Assembly (NCBI GenBank): GCA_018715465.1 | Contig: DVLN01000074.1 | Location: 1-7,079 of the forward strand | Source: Candidatus Faecivivens stercorigallinarum | Lineage (GTDB): Bacteria > Bacillota > Clostridia > Oscillospirales > Ruminococcaceae | Length of the DNA: 7,079 bases | Reading direction: 5' to 3' | Shown: in pieces, positions 1 to 5,904 of the stretch | Layout of the letters: every line of letters begins with the position of its first letter | Position numbering within the stretch: the stretch's first letter is position 1 | Program-made: the position numbers and the translations under genes | Notes under the pieces: generated by a model | Database searches by the model: none | Seen by the model: the letters and a program-made list of their open reading frames with translations, nothing else | Told to the model about the DNA's origin: nothing

Positions 1-48
1 ATACTCACAAACGTGGGAACTTGTCCTATAAATTGGAGGTAACAGTCT

Positions 49-210
49 ATGTCAGAAAAATGCAAATCTGAAAAAAACAAAAAAGACAAACCGCGCTGCG
101 GCTGCAAATCCAAAAAAGCACCTGTCAGTCCGACCGACCCCAACGGCAGCTACACCGGACGTCCACTTGACAAACTTGAAATTCCTGTTCAGGATGTCGA
201 CGATCTCTAA
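49..210 (+). CDS. Small Lys/Cys-rich hypothetical protein (53 aa)
   Basis: A complete 53-codon frame starts with ATG, 8 bases after a strong GGAGGT ribosome binding site (35-40), and ends in TAA. The protein has two halves. Residues 1-24 are very basic, with nine lysines among the first 23 residues and three cysteines (C5, C17, C19, the last two as a CGC motif). Residues 25-53 are proline/aspartate-rich, with DPNGSYTGRP at 30-39 and the acidic end PVQDVDDL at 46-53. There is no signal peptide or membrane segment. From memory, short clostridial proteins ending in a GSYTG...PVQDADDL-like tail exist without an assigned function; I could not check this. The Cys/Lys part could bind a metal or nucleic acid, which is speculation. 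The promoter must lie at or before the left edge, so this may be the last gene of a unit entering from the left. That the frame is coding is fairly sure; its function is unknown. Confidence 0.7.
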   Translation: MSEKCKSEKNKKDKPRCGCKSKKAPVSPTDPNGSYTGRPLDKLEIPVQDVDDL

Positions 211-219
211 CCATATCTG

Positions 220-270
220 ATCACCTGCCTGCCGTCAATATAACCTGTAAACAGACAGTAGGCAGGTGAT
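220..270 (+). terminator. Hairpin after the small gene, possible terminator without a U tract
   Basis: Bases 220-236 pair with 254-270. The outer 11 pairs are perfect (ATCACCTGCCT with AGGCAGGTGAT), followed by a G-T wobble, one C-A mismatch and further pairs, closing a 17-base loop. It begins 9 bases after the stop of the small gene and ends 9 bases before the next -35 box, which is where a terminator would sit. No run of T follows the 3' arm, so it is not a typical intrinsic terminator. It could instead stabilise the 3' end of the small mRNA or act as a binding site upstream of the GH3 promoter. Confidence 0.4.
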
Positions 271-279
271 ACCCTGTGA

Positions 280-308
280 TTGACAGCAAATGTTTGGTAT
301 TGTATAAT
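280..308 (+). promoter_or_regulatory. Consensus SigA promoter of the GH3 gene
   Basis: TTGACA (280-285) and TATAAT (303-308) are separated by exactly 17 bases, so both hexamers and the spacer match the housekeeping sigma factor consensus. Transcription would start near 315, giving a leader of about 55 bases before the ATG at 372. This is the only strong promoter seen in the 211-371 gap. Confidence 0.88.
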
Positions 309-328
309 GTAAATAGAATTGATGGCAA

Positions 329-350
329 TAAATGTAATTTACTGTAATTT
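329..350 (+). promoter_or_regulatory. AT-rich dyads and repeats, candidate operator
   Basis: Just downstream of the predicted transcription start are two overlapping dyads: TAAAT-GTA-ATTTA (329-341) and TTAC-T-GTAA (339-347). The stretch also reads as a 10-base tandem repeat, AATGTAATTT then ACTGTAATTT (331-350, 8 of 10 identical). TGTAA recurs at 308-312, 333-337 and 343-347. A repressor bound here would block a very strong promoter, as is common for sugar-hydrolase genes. AT-rich DNA yields such patterns easily, so this is tentative. Confidence 0.3.
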
Positions 351-371
351 TAGGAAAGGATTGTACATACC

Positions 372-2897
372 ATGAATCGCTTTAAAACAAACGCCGCCCG
401 TGTCGCCCTTGCAAAGGAAATCGCGGGTGAAAGCATGATCCTGCTCAAAAACGACGGTCTTCTCCCTCTTGCACCGGGTTCGACCGCCGCAGTCTTTGGA
501 AAAGGACAGATCTCTCTTTATATCGGAGGTTCCGGCTCCGGCGCTTCTTCGGCAAAAAACGCAGCCAAGCTGGTGGATACCCTCAAGGCAGACGGACTGA
601 AACTGATCCCTTCCCTTGAACAGTTTTATCTTGCCCAGTTCGACCCCGAAAAAGAAGAACGGGAACGGAAAGAACTGTTTGCAAAATTCGGCAGTCTGGT
701 TGCATCCGGCGCAATTTACGAATGGTTTGGCACCTATACGCCGCCAGAAGAAGAACAGGAAATCCCACCCGAACTGCTTACGGACGCGGTTCAGGCAACC
801 GATACCGCCATTCTGCTGCTCAGCCGGAGCGCAGGCGGTGAAGAATGCGACCGACATCTGGAAAATGACTATCTGCTGCTGGACAGTGAAAAACGGCTGA
901 TTCAGACGGTCACTTCTTCCTTTAATAATGTCGTTCTGGTCATGAACACCGTTGGCGCGGTCGATCTCTCATGGACGGATAATTACCCTTCCATCCGCTC
1001 AATTCTTTATGTCCCGTCCCCCGGCGAACAGGGTGCCAATGCGCTGGCTGATATTTTGACGGGACGGCTGTCCCCCTCCGGCAAGCTATCGTCCACCATT
1101 GTCCGCAGATATGAGGATCACCCTGCTTCGGCTCATTTCAGCTTTGACAAAGCGCACCCAGAGAACATCCTGACCTATGCGTCCTACGGCCTTGACGCCG
1201 CCGCCAATGGCAGTGTGGGTTATCAGATCAGTCCGGTCAGCGTTTATGCCGAGGGAATCTATGCAGGTTACCGGTATTTTGACAGTTATTCGATCCAGCC
1301 ACTCTATCCATTTGGGTTCGGGCTGTCCTATACCACCTTTGCTATCGACGGGCTGGATACCGCAGTTGAAGACAAAAATCTTGTCGTAACTGCAACCGTC
1401 ACCAATACTGGTCGTTTCACCGGCAAGGAGGTCGTTCAGGTATATCTCTCCGCACCTGCCGGAAAACTGGACCAGCCCTACCAGCAGCTGAAAGGTTATG
1501 CAAAAACTGCGGCGCTGACCCCAGGTCAATCCGAAACAGTGAAGGTAGTTATTCCAACCTGGCTGCTCGCTTCTTACGATGAGTCGACCGCTCGGTACAT
1601 CCTCGAAGCCGGTGAATATATCGTCCGCGTCGGTAATTCCTCCCGGAATACCCATGTCGCCGGCAAACTGGCTGTTGGCGAAGAACTGATCACCGCCCAA
1701 TATACCAACATCCTTCCGATTCTTCCCCAAAACCGCGAAAAGCTCTCCTTCTGTCATGGAGAAAAGGCGGTACATATCTGCTATCCCGGTGAAGATGAAG
1801 AAATCGCATCCGCTAAAACCGTCCCGCTCTCTATAGAAAATGTTCTCCTGTTTACCGAAAATCTTAGGAAAATGCCCGCGCTGCACACAATAGAACATGC
1901 CGACCTCAAAGACGCCAGAGAGCACCGGGTTTCCCTCTATGATTTTGTCAACCAGATGACCGATGACGAACTTGCCGCCATGTGCGTCGGCTACGGTCCC
2001 GGACTTCCCTTCGGTGGCGGACGCGGTACGCCTGCAACCATCCAGGGCCCTGACGGCAATGACCTGACCACCGGTGACCATCCCAGAGGCAATCCCGGCT
2101 ATACCAACCCCGCAATCCAGCGGCTGGGCATCCACTCCGCCTGGTACAAGGACGGTCCTGCCGGCGTCGGAATGGTTTCCTGGCCGACCGGAACGGCTGT
2201 CGCCTGCACCTTTAACACTGACCTCGCCTATGCTTTTGGCGAAGCTGCCGGTGCTGAAGCGGATGAAATGCAGGTCGACTCCTGGCTCGCGCCTGCTGCC
2301 AACATCCAGCGTGCGCTGCTGGGCGGACGCAATTTCGAATATTTTTCAGAAGACCCGATCGTCAGTGGGATCTGTGGCACTGCGATTGTCCGCGGATGTG
2401 AGGAAAACAACCGTGCAACCTGCTGTCCCAAACACTTTGCACTGAATGAACAGGAGACCTACCGCCGCGGCAAGACCATCCACAGTATCGACGCGGTCAA
2501 CTCGATCGTCGAAGAACGTGCCGCGCGGGAAATCTATCTGCGGCCATTTGAAATGATCGTCCGCGGAAGTCATGTCCGCACCTTTATGTCTTCCTTCAAC
2601 CGGATCAATGGTACTTTCGCAGGTGGCAGCTATGACCTGTGCACCCGTCTGCTTCGCGGTGAATGGGGATTTGAAGGGGTTGTCGTCACCGACTGGGGCG
2701 ATATGGACATCGTGGTCGACGGCGGCGATGCGGTCCATGCCGGTAATGACGTCGTGATGCCCGGCGGTCCGCCCGTCATCGCCCAGATTCAAAAAGCACT
2801 GAAAGAAGGCAGATGTTCCCGTGCGGATATGATCGAGGCAGTCGTCAACCTGATGCGGTTTGTAATGGTTTCCCGCTCCCAGACCGACGCTGAATAA
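372..2897 (+). CDS. GH3 beta-glucosidase-like enzyme, reversed domain order
   Basis: A cytoplasmic glycoside hydrolase family 3 enzyme, probably cleaving beta-glucosides or other short beta-linked sugars; beta-xylosidase or arabinofuranosidase activity cannot be excluded. The usual order is reversed. The alpha/beta-sandwich domain comes first (about 10-250, opening with GESMILLKNDGLLPL-type sequence and holding the acid/base Glu157 in GGEECDR). A fibronectin-III-like domain follows (about 310-435, after YPFGFGLSYT). After a linker (about 440-515) comes the TIM barrel (about 520-841). Barrel motifs are KDGPAG 593-598, GGRNFEYFSEDP 651-662, KHFALNEQET 687-696 and VVTDWG 771-776, with nucleophile Asp774. 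The same order is known in Ruminococcus albus and Butyrivibrio fibrisolvens enzymes. Phe742 in SSFNRING sits where most GH3 proteins have Tyr. There is no signal peptide. The ATG lies 11 bases after AGGAAAGGA (352-360). The gene has its own promoter and terminator. Family is certain; substrate is not. Confidence 0.95.
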   Translation: MNRFKTNAARVALAKEIAGESMILLKNDGLLPLAPGSTAAVFGKGQISLYIGGSGSGASSAKNAAKLVDTLKADGLKLIPSLEQFYLAQFDPEKEERERKELFAKFGSLVASGAIYEWFGTYTPPEEEQEIPPELLTDAVQATDTAILLLSRSAGGEECDRHLENDYLLLDSEKRLIQTVTSSFNNVVLVMNTVGAVDLSWTDNYPSIRSILYVPSPGEQGANALADILTGRLSPSGKLSSTIVRRYEDHPASAHFSFDKAHPENILTYASYGLDAAANGSVGYQISPVSVYAEGIYAGYRYFDSYSIQPLYPFGFGLSYTTFAIDGLDTAVEDKNLVVTATVTNTGRFTGKEVVQVYLSAPAGKLDQPYQQLKGYAKTAALTPGQSETVKVVIPTWLLASYDESTARYILEAGEYIVRVGNSSRNTHVAGKLAVGEELITAQYTNILPILPQNREKLSFCHGEKAVHICYPGEDEEIASAKTVPLSIENVLLFTENLRKMPALHTIEHADLKDAREHRVSLYDFVNQMTDDELAAMCVGYGPGLPFGGGRGTPATIQGPDGNDLTTGDHPRGNPGYTNPAIQRLGIHSAWYKDGPAGVGMVSWPTGTAVACTFNTDLAYAFGEAAGAEADEMQVDSWLAPAANIQRALLGGRNFEYFSEDPIVSGICGTAIVRGCEENNRATCCPKHFALNEQETYRRGKTIHSIDAVNSIVEERAAREIYLRPFEMIVRGSHVRTFMSSFNRINGTFAGGSYDLCTRLLRGEWGFEGVVVTDWGDMDIVVDGGDAVHAGNDVVMPGGPPVIAQIQKALKEGRCSRADMIEAVVNLMRFVMVSRSQTDAE

Positions 2898-2915
2898 TTG
2901 GAACAATAAAAAGAC

Positions 2916-2967
2916 GGATAAGAAAAACGGTTCCCTGCCTAAAACAGAGAACCGTTTTTTCTTATCC
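2916..2967. terminator. Bidirectional intrinsic terminator between convergent genes
   Basis: GGATAAGAAAAACGGTTC (2916-2933) pairs with GAACCGTTTTTTCTTATCC (2949-2967), with one bulged T. Three more pairs follow inside, after one C-A mismatch, closing a 7-base loop (2938-2944). The GC core is flanked by A5 on the left and T6 on the right, so RNA from either strand forms a stem followed by a U run. It begins 18 bases after the GH3 stop and includes the ZIP gene's stop codon (2962-2964). Confidence 0.93.
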
Positions 2968-3753
2968 CAGTGCGACGTCCAGCAGCATCATGATCAGAAA
3001 GCCGCCCATTACCGACAGCGTCCCGCAGTCGGCATGAACATCCAGATGTGCCTGTGGAATCAGCTCCTCAACGACGACATACAGCATCGCGCCTGCCGCA
3101 AACGCCAGCAAAAAAGGCATCAATGGCTCAATCAGCCCATAACAGAGCACGACCAGTATCCCGAACAGCGGCTCGACAATCCCGGAAATGACACCGCGTC
3201 CAAAAGCCTTGCATCGGCTCATTCCCTCCTGCCGCATCGGCAGGGAAACAGCCGCGCCTTCGGGAAAATTCTGAATCCCGATACCCATAGCCAGCGCAAT
3301 CGCACCGGAAAAATCGCCCTCCTGTGCCGCCATCGCAAATGCAAGGCCAACCGCCATCCCTTCCGGGATGTTGTGCAGTGTTACAGCCAAAAACAGCAGC
3401 GTCGTTCGTTTCCACCTGGCATTCAATCCTTCCGGTGCGCCGGTATCCGGGTGCAGATGCGGAATCAGCCGGTCCAGCCCCATCAGAAACAGAACGCCTG
3501 ACGCAAGACCGCTCCCCGCAACCAGCGCAGGCGGCAGAGCACCGCCTTCTGCCCGTTCGATTGCAGGCAGCAGCAGGCTCCATACCGATGCTGCCATCAT
3601 TACACCAGCCGCGAATCCCAGAAAACCGCGCTGTATCCCCATCTTTACCGTCGCACCAAAGAACAGCACTGTCGCCGCCCCCAGTGAGGTCATCATAAAT
3701 GTAAAGCCGGTACCCCCGGCCGCCCAGAGTAAAGCCTCTATCATAAATGTCAC
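2962..3753 (-). CDS. ZIP family divalent metal transporter
   Basis: A 263-residue inner-membrane protein of the ZIP family (GufA/ZupT-like), expected to carry Zn2+, Fe2+ or Mn2+ into the cytoplasm. About eight hydrophobic segments can be drawn (roughly 7-32, 43-64, 74-96, 116-142, 148-171, 184-207, 208-228 and 246-262), as the family has. The metal-site motifs are HNIPEG at 127-132 (segment 4) and QNFPEG at 161-166 (segment 5), with EP at 194-195 and EELIP at 229-233 as further family-like sites. The loop between segments 3 and 4 is short and carries PHLHPD (98-103) rather than a long histidine-rich stretch. The start is GTG at 3753, about 7 bases after GAGGGG; an ATG three codons in (3744) is an alternative, 11 bases after AAAGG. 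The gene lies 67 bases after the amidohydrolase gene and may be co-transcribed with it. The metal cannot be told from sequence. Confidence 0.92.
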   Translation of the reverse strand: MTFMIEALLWAAGGTGFTFMMTSLGAATVLFFGATVKMGIQRGFLGFAAGVMMAASVWSLLLPAIERAEGGALPPALVAGSGLASGVLFLMGLDRLIPHLHPDTGAPEGLNARWKRTTLLFLAVTLHNIPEGMAVGLAFAMAAQEGDFSGAIALAMGIGIQNFPEGAAVSLPMRQEGMSRCKAFGRGVISGIVEPLFGILVVLCYGLIEPLMPFLLAFAAGAMLYVVVEELIPQAHLDVHADCGTLSVMGGFLIMMLLDVALG

Positions 3754-3755
3754 AA

Positions 3756-3784
3756 CCTTTCCCCCTCAGGGTATGCGGGAAAGG
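3756..3784 (-). promoter_or_regulatory. Hairpin overlapping the ZIP gene ribosome binding site
   Basis: Read on the - strand, CCTTTCCC (3777-3784) can pair perfectly over 8 bases with GGGAAAGG (3756-3763), leaving a 13-base loop. The 3' arm covers part of the purine-rich GAGGGGGAAAGG stretch that must serve as the Shine-Dalgarno sequence, 2 bases before the GTG start. If it forms, it would hinder translation initiation. No known riboswitch consensus was recognised around it. Confidence 0.4.
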
Positions 3785-3820
3785 CTTATAAGGTTCAGAT
3801 AGCGGCAGCAGAAAAATTGT

Positions 3821-4633
3821 TTACACTCCAAGCAGCCGGGCTGCATTCTCACCGGCAATCAGTTCTTTTTCACGGTCGGTCAGCGGCAGCGAATCAAGAT
3901 ACGCCAGTGCGTCAGCAGTCGTCGTCCATGGCATATCTGACCCCAGCAGGATATTTTCCACCCCGTTTTTGCGGATAATCCGGGCTGCCTGTTCCGGGTC
4001 CAGCCCTTCGCTGACCAGCGCGGTATCCATCATCATTCCTTTGCCAGTCAGCAGCTCCTCCGCTGCGTCCCAATCGTACAGACCGCCCAAATGTCCCAAA
4101 ATCAGCCGCAGTTTCGGAAAAGCAGCATGAATTTTCAGAATCTGGGCAGGACTTGCATGGGAATGATCAGGGGAAAAAGGGTCAAACCCTGTGTGAATCA
4201 AACAGGGAAAATCCAGCTGGGAGATCAGGTCATATACCGGGTACATCCGGTAATCGTCCATCTCTATTCCCTGTTCATCATGGTGCAGTTTAATACCAGG
4301 AATACCTGCTTCGTGCAGCCGCTCCAACTCCTCCAGCGAGTCACTCGCCATCCCGTGTACACTGCCAAATGCAAAAGCGTCTGGAAGGGCGTTGACTTTG
4401 AGCGCAAACTGGTTGACATTATACTGATGGCGGGGACGGGTCGCAACGCTCAGCTGAACAAAATAATCTGCGCCAGCCTTATGCACCATCGACCGCAGGC
4501 CTTCCAGCGTCCCGTCATATTTCAGGTCTATCCCCTGTGTCTGTGGATAGAGCGACGATGCACTGATCATCGCGTCGAGTGCGTGGGCAGCGACTGCGTC
4601 AGGAAAACAGTGGGTGTGAAAATCAATAATCAT
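3821..4633 (-). CDS. Amidohydrolase_2-type metal-dependent hydrolase
   Basis: A 270-residue soluble TIM-barrel protein of the amidohydrolase superfamily (Amidohydrolase_2, the group containing ACMSD-like decarboxylases and lactone hydrolases). The N-terminal metal motif is DFHTH (H6, H8) at the end of the first strand. Further likely ligands are H147 in LIHTGFD, H181 in LGHLGG and D233 in LLGSDMPW, spaced as expected for this group. GIKLHH (113-118) is another strand-end motif. Full length, no signal peptide, so cytoplasmic. The ATG follows AAAGGGAAG by about 8 bases. It lies 97 bases downstream of upp and beyond the upp terminator, so it probably has its own start of transcription; I see no convincing promoter in that gap. 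The substrate is unknown, and nearby upp alone does not justify a pyrimidine role. Family is sure, reaction is not. Confidence 0.88.
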   Translation of the reverse strand: MIIDFHTHCFPDAVAAHALDAMISASSLYPQTQGIDLKYDGTLEGLRSMVHKAGADYFVQLSVATRPRHQYNVNQFALKVNALPDAFAFGSVHGMASDSLEELERLHEAGIPGIKLHHDEQGIEMDDYRMYPVYDLISQLDFPCLIHTGFDPFSPDHSHASPAQILKIHAAFPKLRLILGHLGGLYDWDAAEELLTGKGMMMDTALVSEGLDPEQAARIIRKNGVENILLGSDMPWTTTADALAYLDSLPLTDREKELIAGENAARLLGV

Positions 4634-4682
4634 GGATACAACTTCCCTTTCTTTCTCTGTATCTTGATTTTCTTTACTACCT

Positions 4683-4714
4683 GAAAAGGCGGCTCTGTCA
4701 GTAAGACAGAGCCG
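4683..4714 (-). terminator. Intrinsic terminator after upp
   Basis: On the - strand CGGCTCTGTC (4705-4714) and GACAGAGCCG (4690-4699) form a perfect 10-pair stem with a 5-base loop, followed by CC and a short T4 run (4683-4686). It starts 16 bases after the upp stop codon. The U run is short, so some read-through into the amidohydrolase gene is possible. Confidence 0.88.
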
Positions 4715-4730
4715 TCCGGGTTACATAATC

Positions 4731-5360
4731 TTATTTGGTGCCGTAGATTCGGTCGCCGCAGTCACCCAGGCCGGGTACAATATAGCCTTCCTCATTCAGG
4801 CCCTTATCAATTGTACCGACAAACAACTGAACGTCCGGGTGTGCTTTAGTGAACGCTTCGATACCTTCCGGGCAGGCAATAATACACAGCTGCTTGATAT
4901 TCTTGCAGCCGGCTTTTTTCAGAATATTGACCGCACCAATCGCAGAACCGCCTGTCGCCAGCATCGGGTCAAGAACATAAACATCCCGTCGGGCAATGTC
5001 GGTCGGCAGCTTGCAATAGTACTGCTCAGGAACCAGCGTCTCCGGGTCACGATACATGCCGATATGTCCAACCTTGGCAGCCGGAATCAGTTCGATCATA
5101 CCTTCCAGCATCCCCATACCTGCACGGAGAATCGGAACAAAGGCGATCTTGACATTGTTGAGTACTTCACTGTTCGCGGTGCCAATCGGGGTATCAATCG
5201 AAACCTGTTTAACCGGCAGGTCACGGGTTGCTTCATAGCACATCAGCATTGCAATCTCTGAAACCAGCTCCCGGAATTCCTTGGAAGAGGTATTGGAATC
5301 GCGCAGCAGCGAAATTTTATGTTTAATCAGCGGATGATCCATCGTTTTTACGTTTGCCAT
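4731..5360 (-). CDS. upp: Uracil phosphoribosyltransferase
   Basis: Cytoplasmic pyrimidine salvage enzyme that joins uracil to PRPP, giving UMP and pyrophosphate. Its 209 residues match the usual family length from end to end. Visible landmarks are ILRAGMGM (77-84), the PRPP-binding loop DPMLATGGSA (131-140) and the uracil-binding C-terminal region YIVPGLGDCGDRIYGT (193-208). The ATG follows AGAAAGG (5371-5377) with 10 bases between. It lies 52 bases after rpiB with no terminator in the gap, so the two are probably co-transcribed, and it is closed by its own terminator. The rpiB-upp pairing recurs in Firmicutes and is plausible because ribose 5-phosphate is the precursor of PRPP. Confidence 0.97.
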   Translation of the reverse strand: MANVKTMDHPLIKHKISLLRDSNTSSKEFRELVSEIAMLMCYEATRDLPVKQVSIDTPIGTANSEVLNNVKIAFVPILRAGMGMLEGMIELIPAAKVGHIGMYRDPETLVPEQYYCKLPTDIARRDVYVLDPMLATGGSAIGAVNILKKAGCKNIKQLCIIACPEGIEAFTKAHPDVQLFVGTIDKGLNEEGYIVPGLGDCGDRIYGTK

Positions 5361-5412
5361 AATCGTTCAACCTTTCTGGTAGCGTTTATATCTGATCGGT
5401 CGGGGAATCCGT

Positions 5413-5871
5413 TCAACGGGCGTTTTCCCGGCGTTCGATCTCAGTCAGTTTATCAATTCTCTTCTGGTGACGTCCGCCTTCAAATGGCGTATCCAAAAAC
5501 AGATCGACCAGCTCACAGGCAAGACCTGCTCCAACGACTCTGCCACCCAGACAAAGAGCGTTGGCATCGTTGTGCGCACGGGTAAACTTAGCCGAAAAAG
5601 CGTCGCTGCAAGCGCAGGCTCGGATACCGTTGACCTTATTGGCCGCCATCGAAATGCCAATGCCGGTCCCACAGAAGAGAAGCGCACGTTCACATTCCCC
5701 ACTGACGACCGCATCACAGGCCGGCAGCGCCATATCCGGGTAATCACAGGATGACTCGTCATAACAGCCAAAATCTTTATACGCGATTCCTCTGCTTTCC
5801 AGATGCTTTTTGACCTCCTGTTTGAGGGCAAAACCGCCGTGATCGGATGCAAGTGCTAACAACATGTTCAT
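5413..5871 (-). CDS. rpiB: Ribose-5-phosphate isomerase B
   Basis: Cytoplasmic enzyme of the non-oxidative pentose phosphate pathway, interconverting ribose 5-phosphate and ribulose 5-phosphate (RpiB/LacAB family). I chose the ATG at 5871, giving 152 residues. An ATG two codons upstream (5877) directly abuts the AGAAAGGA ribosome binding site (5878-5885), leaving no spacing, whereas 5871 gives 6 bases; a third ATG at 5865 is also possible. In this numbering the substrate site SDHGG is 9-13, the catalytic Cys67 is in FCGTGIG and His100 is in RAHNDAN, followed by LGGR (108-111). The length is normal for the family. Related LacA/LacB subunits act on galactose 6-phosphate, but the lone gene next to upp favours RpiB. 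Confidence 0.94.
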   Translation of the reverse strand: MNMLLALASDHGGFALKQEVKKHLESRGIAYKDFGCYDESSCDYPDMALPACDAVVSGECERALLFCGTGIGISMAANKVNGIRACACSDAFSAKFTRAHNDANALCLGGRVVGAGLACELVDLFLDTPFEGGRHQKRIDKLTEIERRENAR

Positions 5872-5877
5872 TACCAT

Positions 5878-5885
5878 TCCTTTCT
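5878..5885 (-). promoter_or_regulatory. Ribosome binding site that decides the rpiB start
   Basis: The - strand reads AGAAAGGA immediately before the ATG at 5877-5875. With zero spacing that ATG is a poor start; the in-frame ATG at 5871-5869, two codons further, sits 6 bases from the site. The longer 154-residue reading therefore probably overstates the protein by two residues. Confidence 0.65.
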
Positions 5886-5904
5886 GTTTTTCCGGTGCCG
5901 CTTT

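Noticed and set aside
27..32. TATAAA as a -10 box for the small gene
   Set aside because: Transcription would begin at or inside the ribosome binding site at 35-40, and no -35 box lies at the right distance.
246..259. Possible catabolite-responsive (cre) element, TGTAAACAGACAGT
   Set aside because: At least three mismatches to the cre consensus, including the central CG, and it falls in the hairpin loop and arm upstream of the promoter.
339..857. Open frame of 172 codons on the - strand over the GH3 start
   Set aside because: Antisense to the promoter leader and the GH3 N-terminal domain; the translation is rich in Phe/Cys runs with no recognisable domain.
1086..2135. Open frame of 349 codons on the - strand inside the GH3 gene
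   Set aside because: It lies wholly within a clearly recognised coding sequence, its translation shows no known motif, and long antisense frames are common opposite biased codon use.
2346..2906. Open frame of 186 codons on the - strand over the GH3 C-terminus
   Set aside because: Shadow of the TIM-barrel coding region; it has no family motif and its end is set only by chance stops.
3754..3830. Metal riboswitch (Mn or Ni/Co type) before the ZIP gene
   Set aside because: Only a simple hairpin is visible; the leader is too short and lacks recognisable conserved riboswitch elements.
4634..4689. Promoter for the amidohydrolase gene (TTTTCA with GATACA)
   Set aside because: The candidate -10 matches only about half of the consensus and the T-rich box belongs to the upp terminator.
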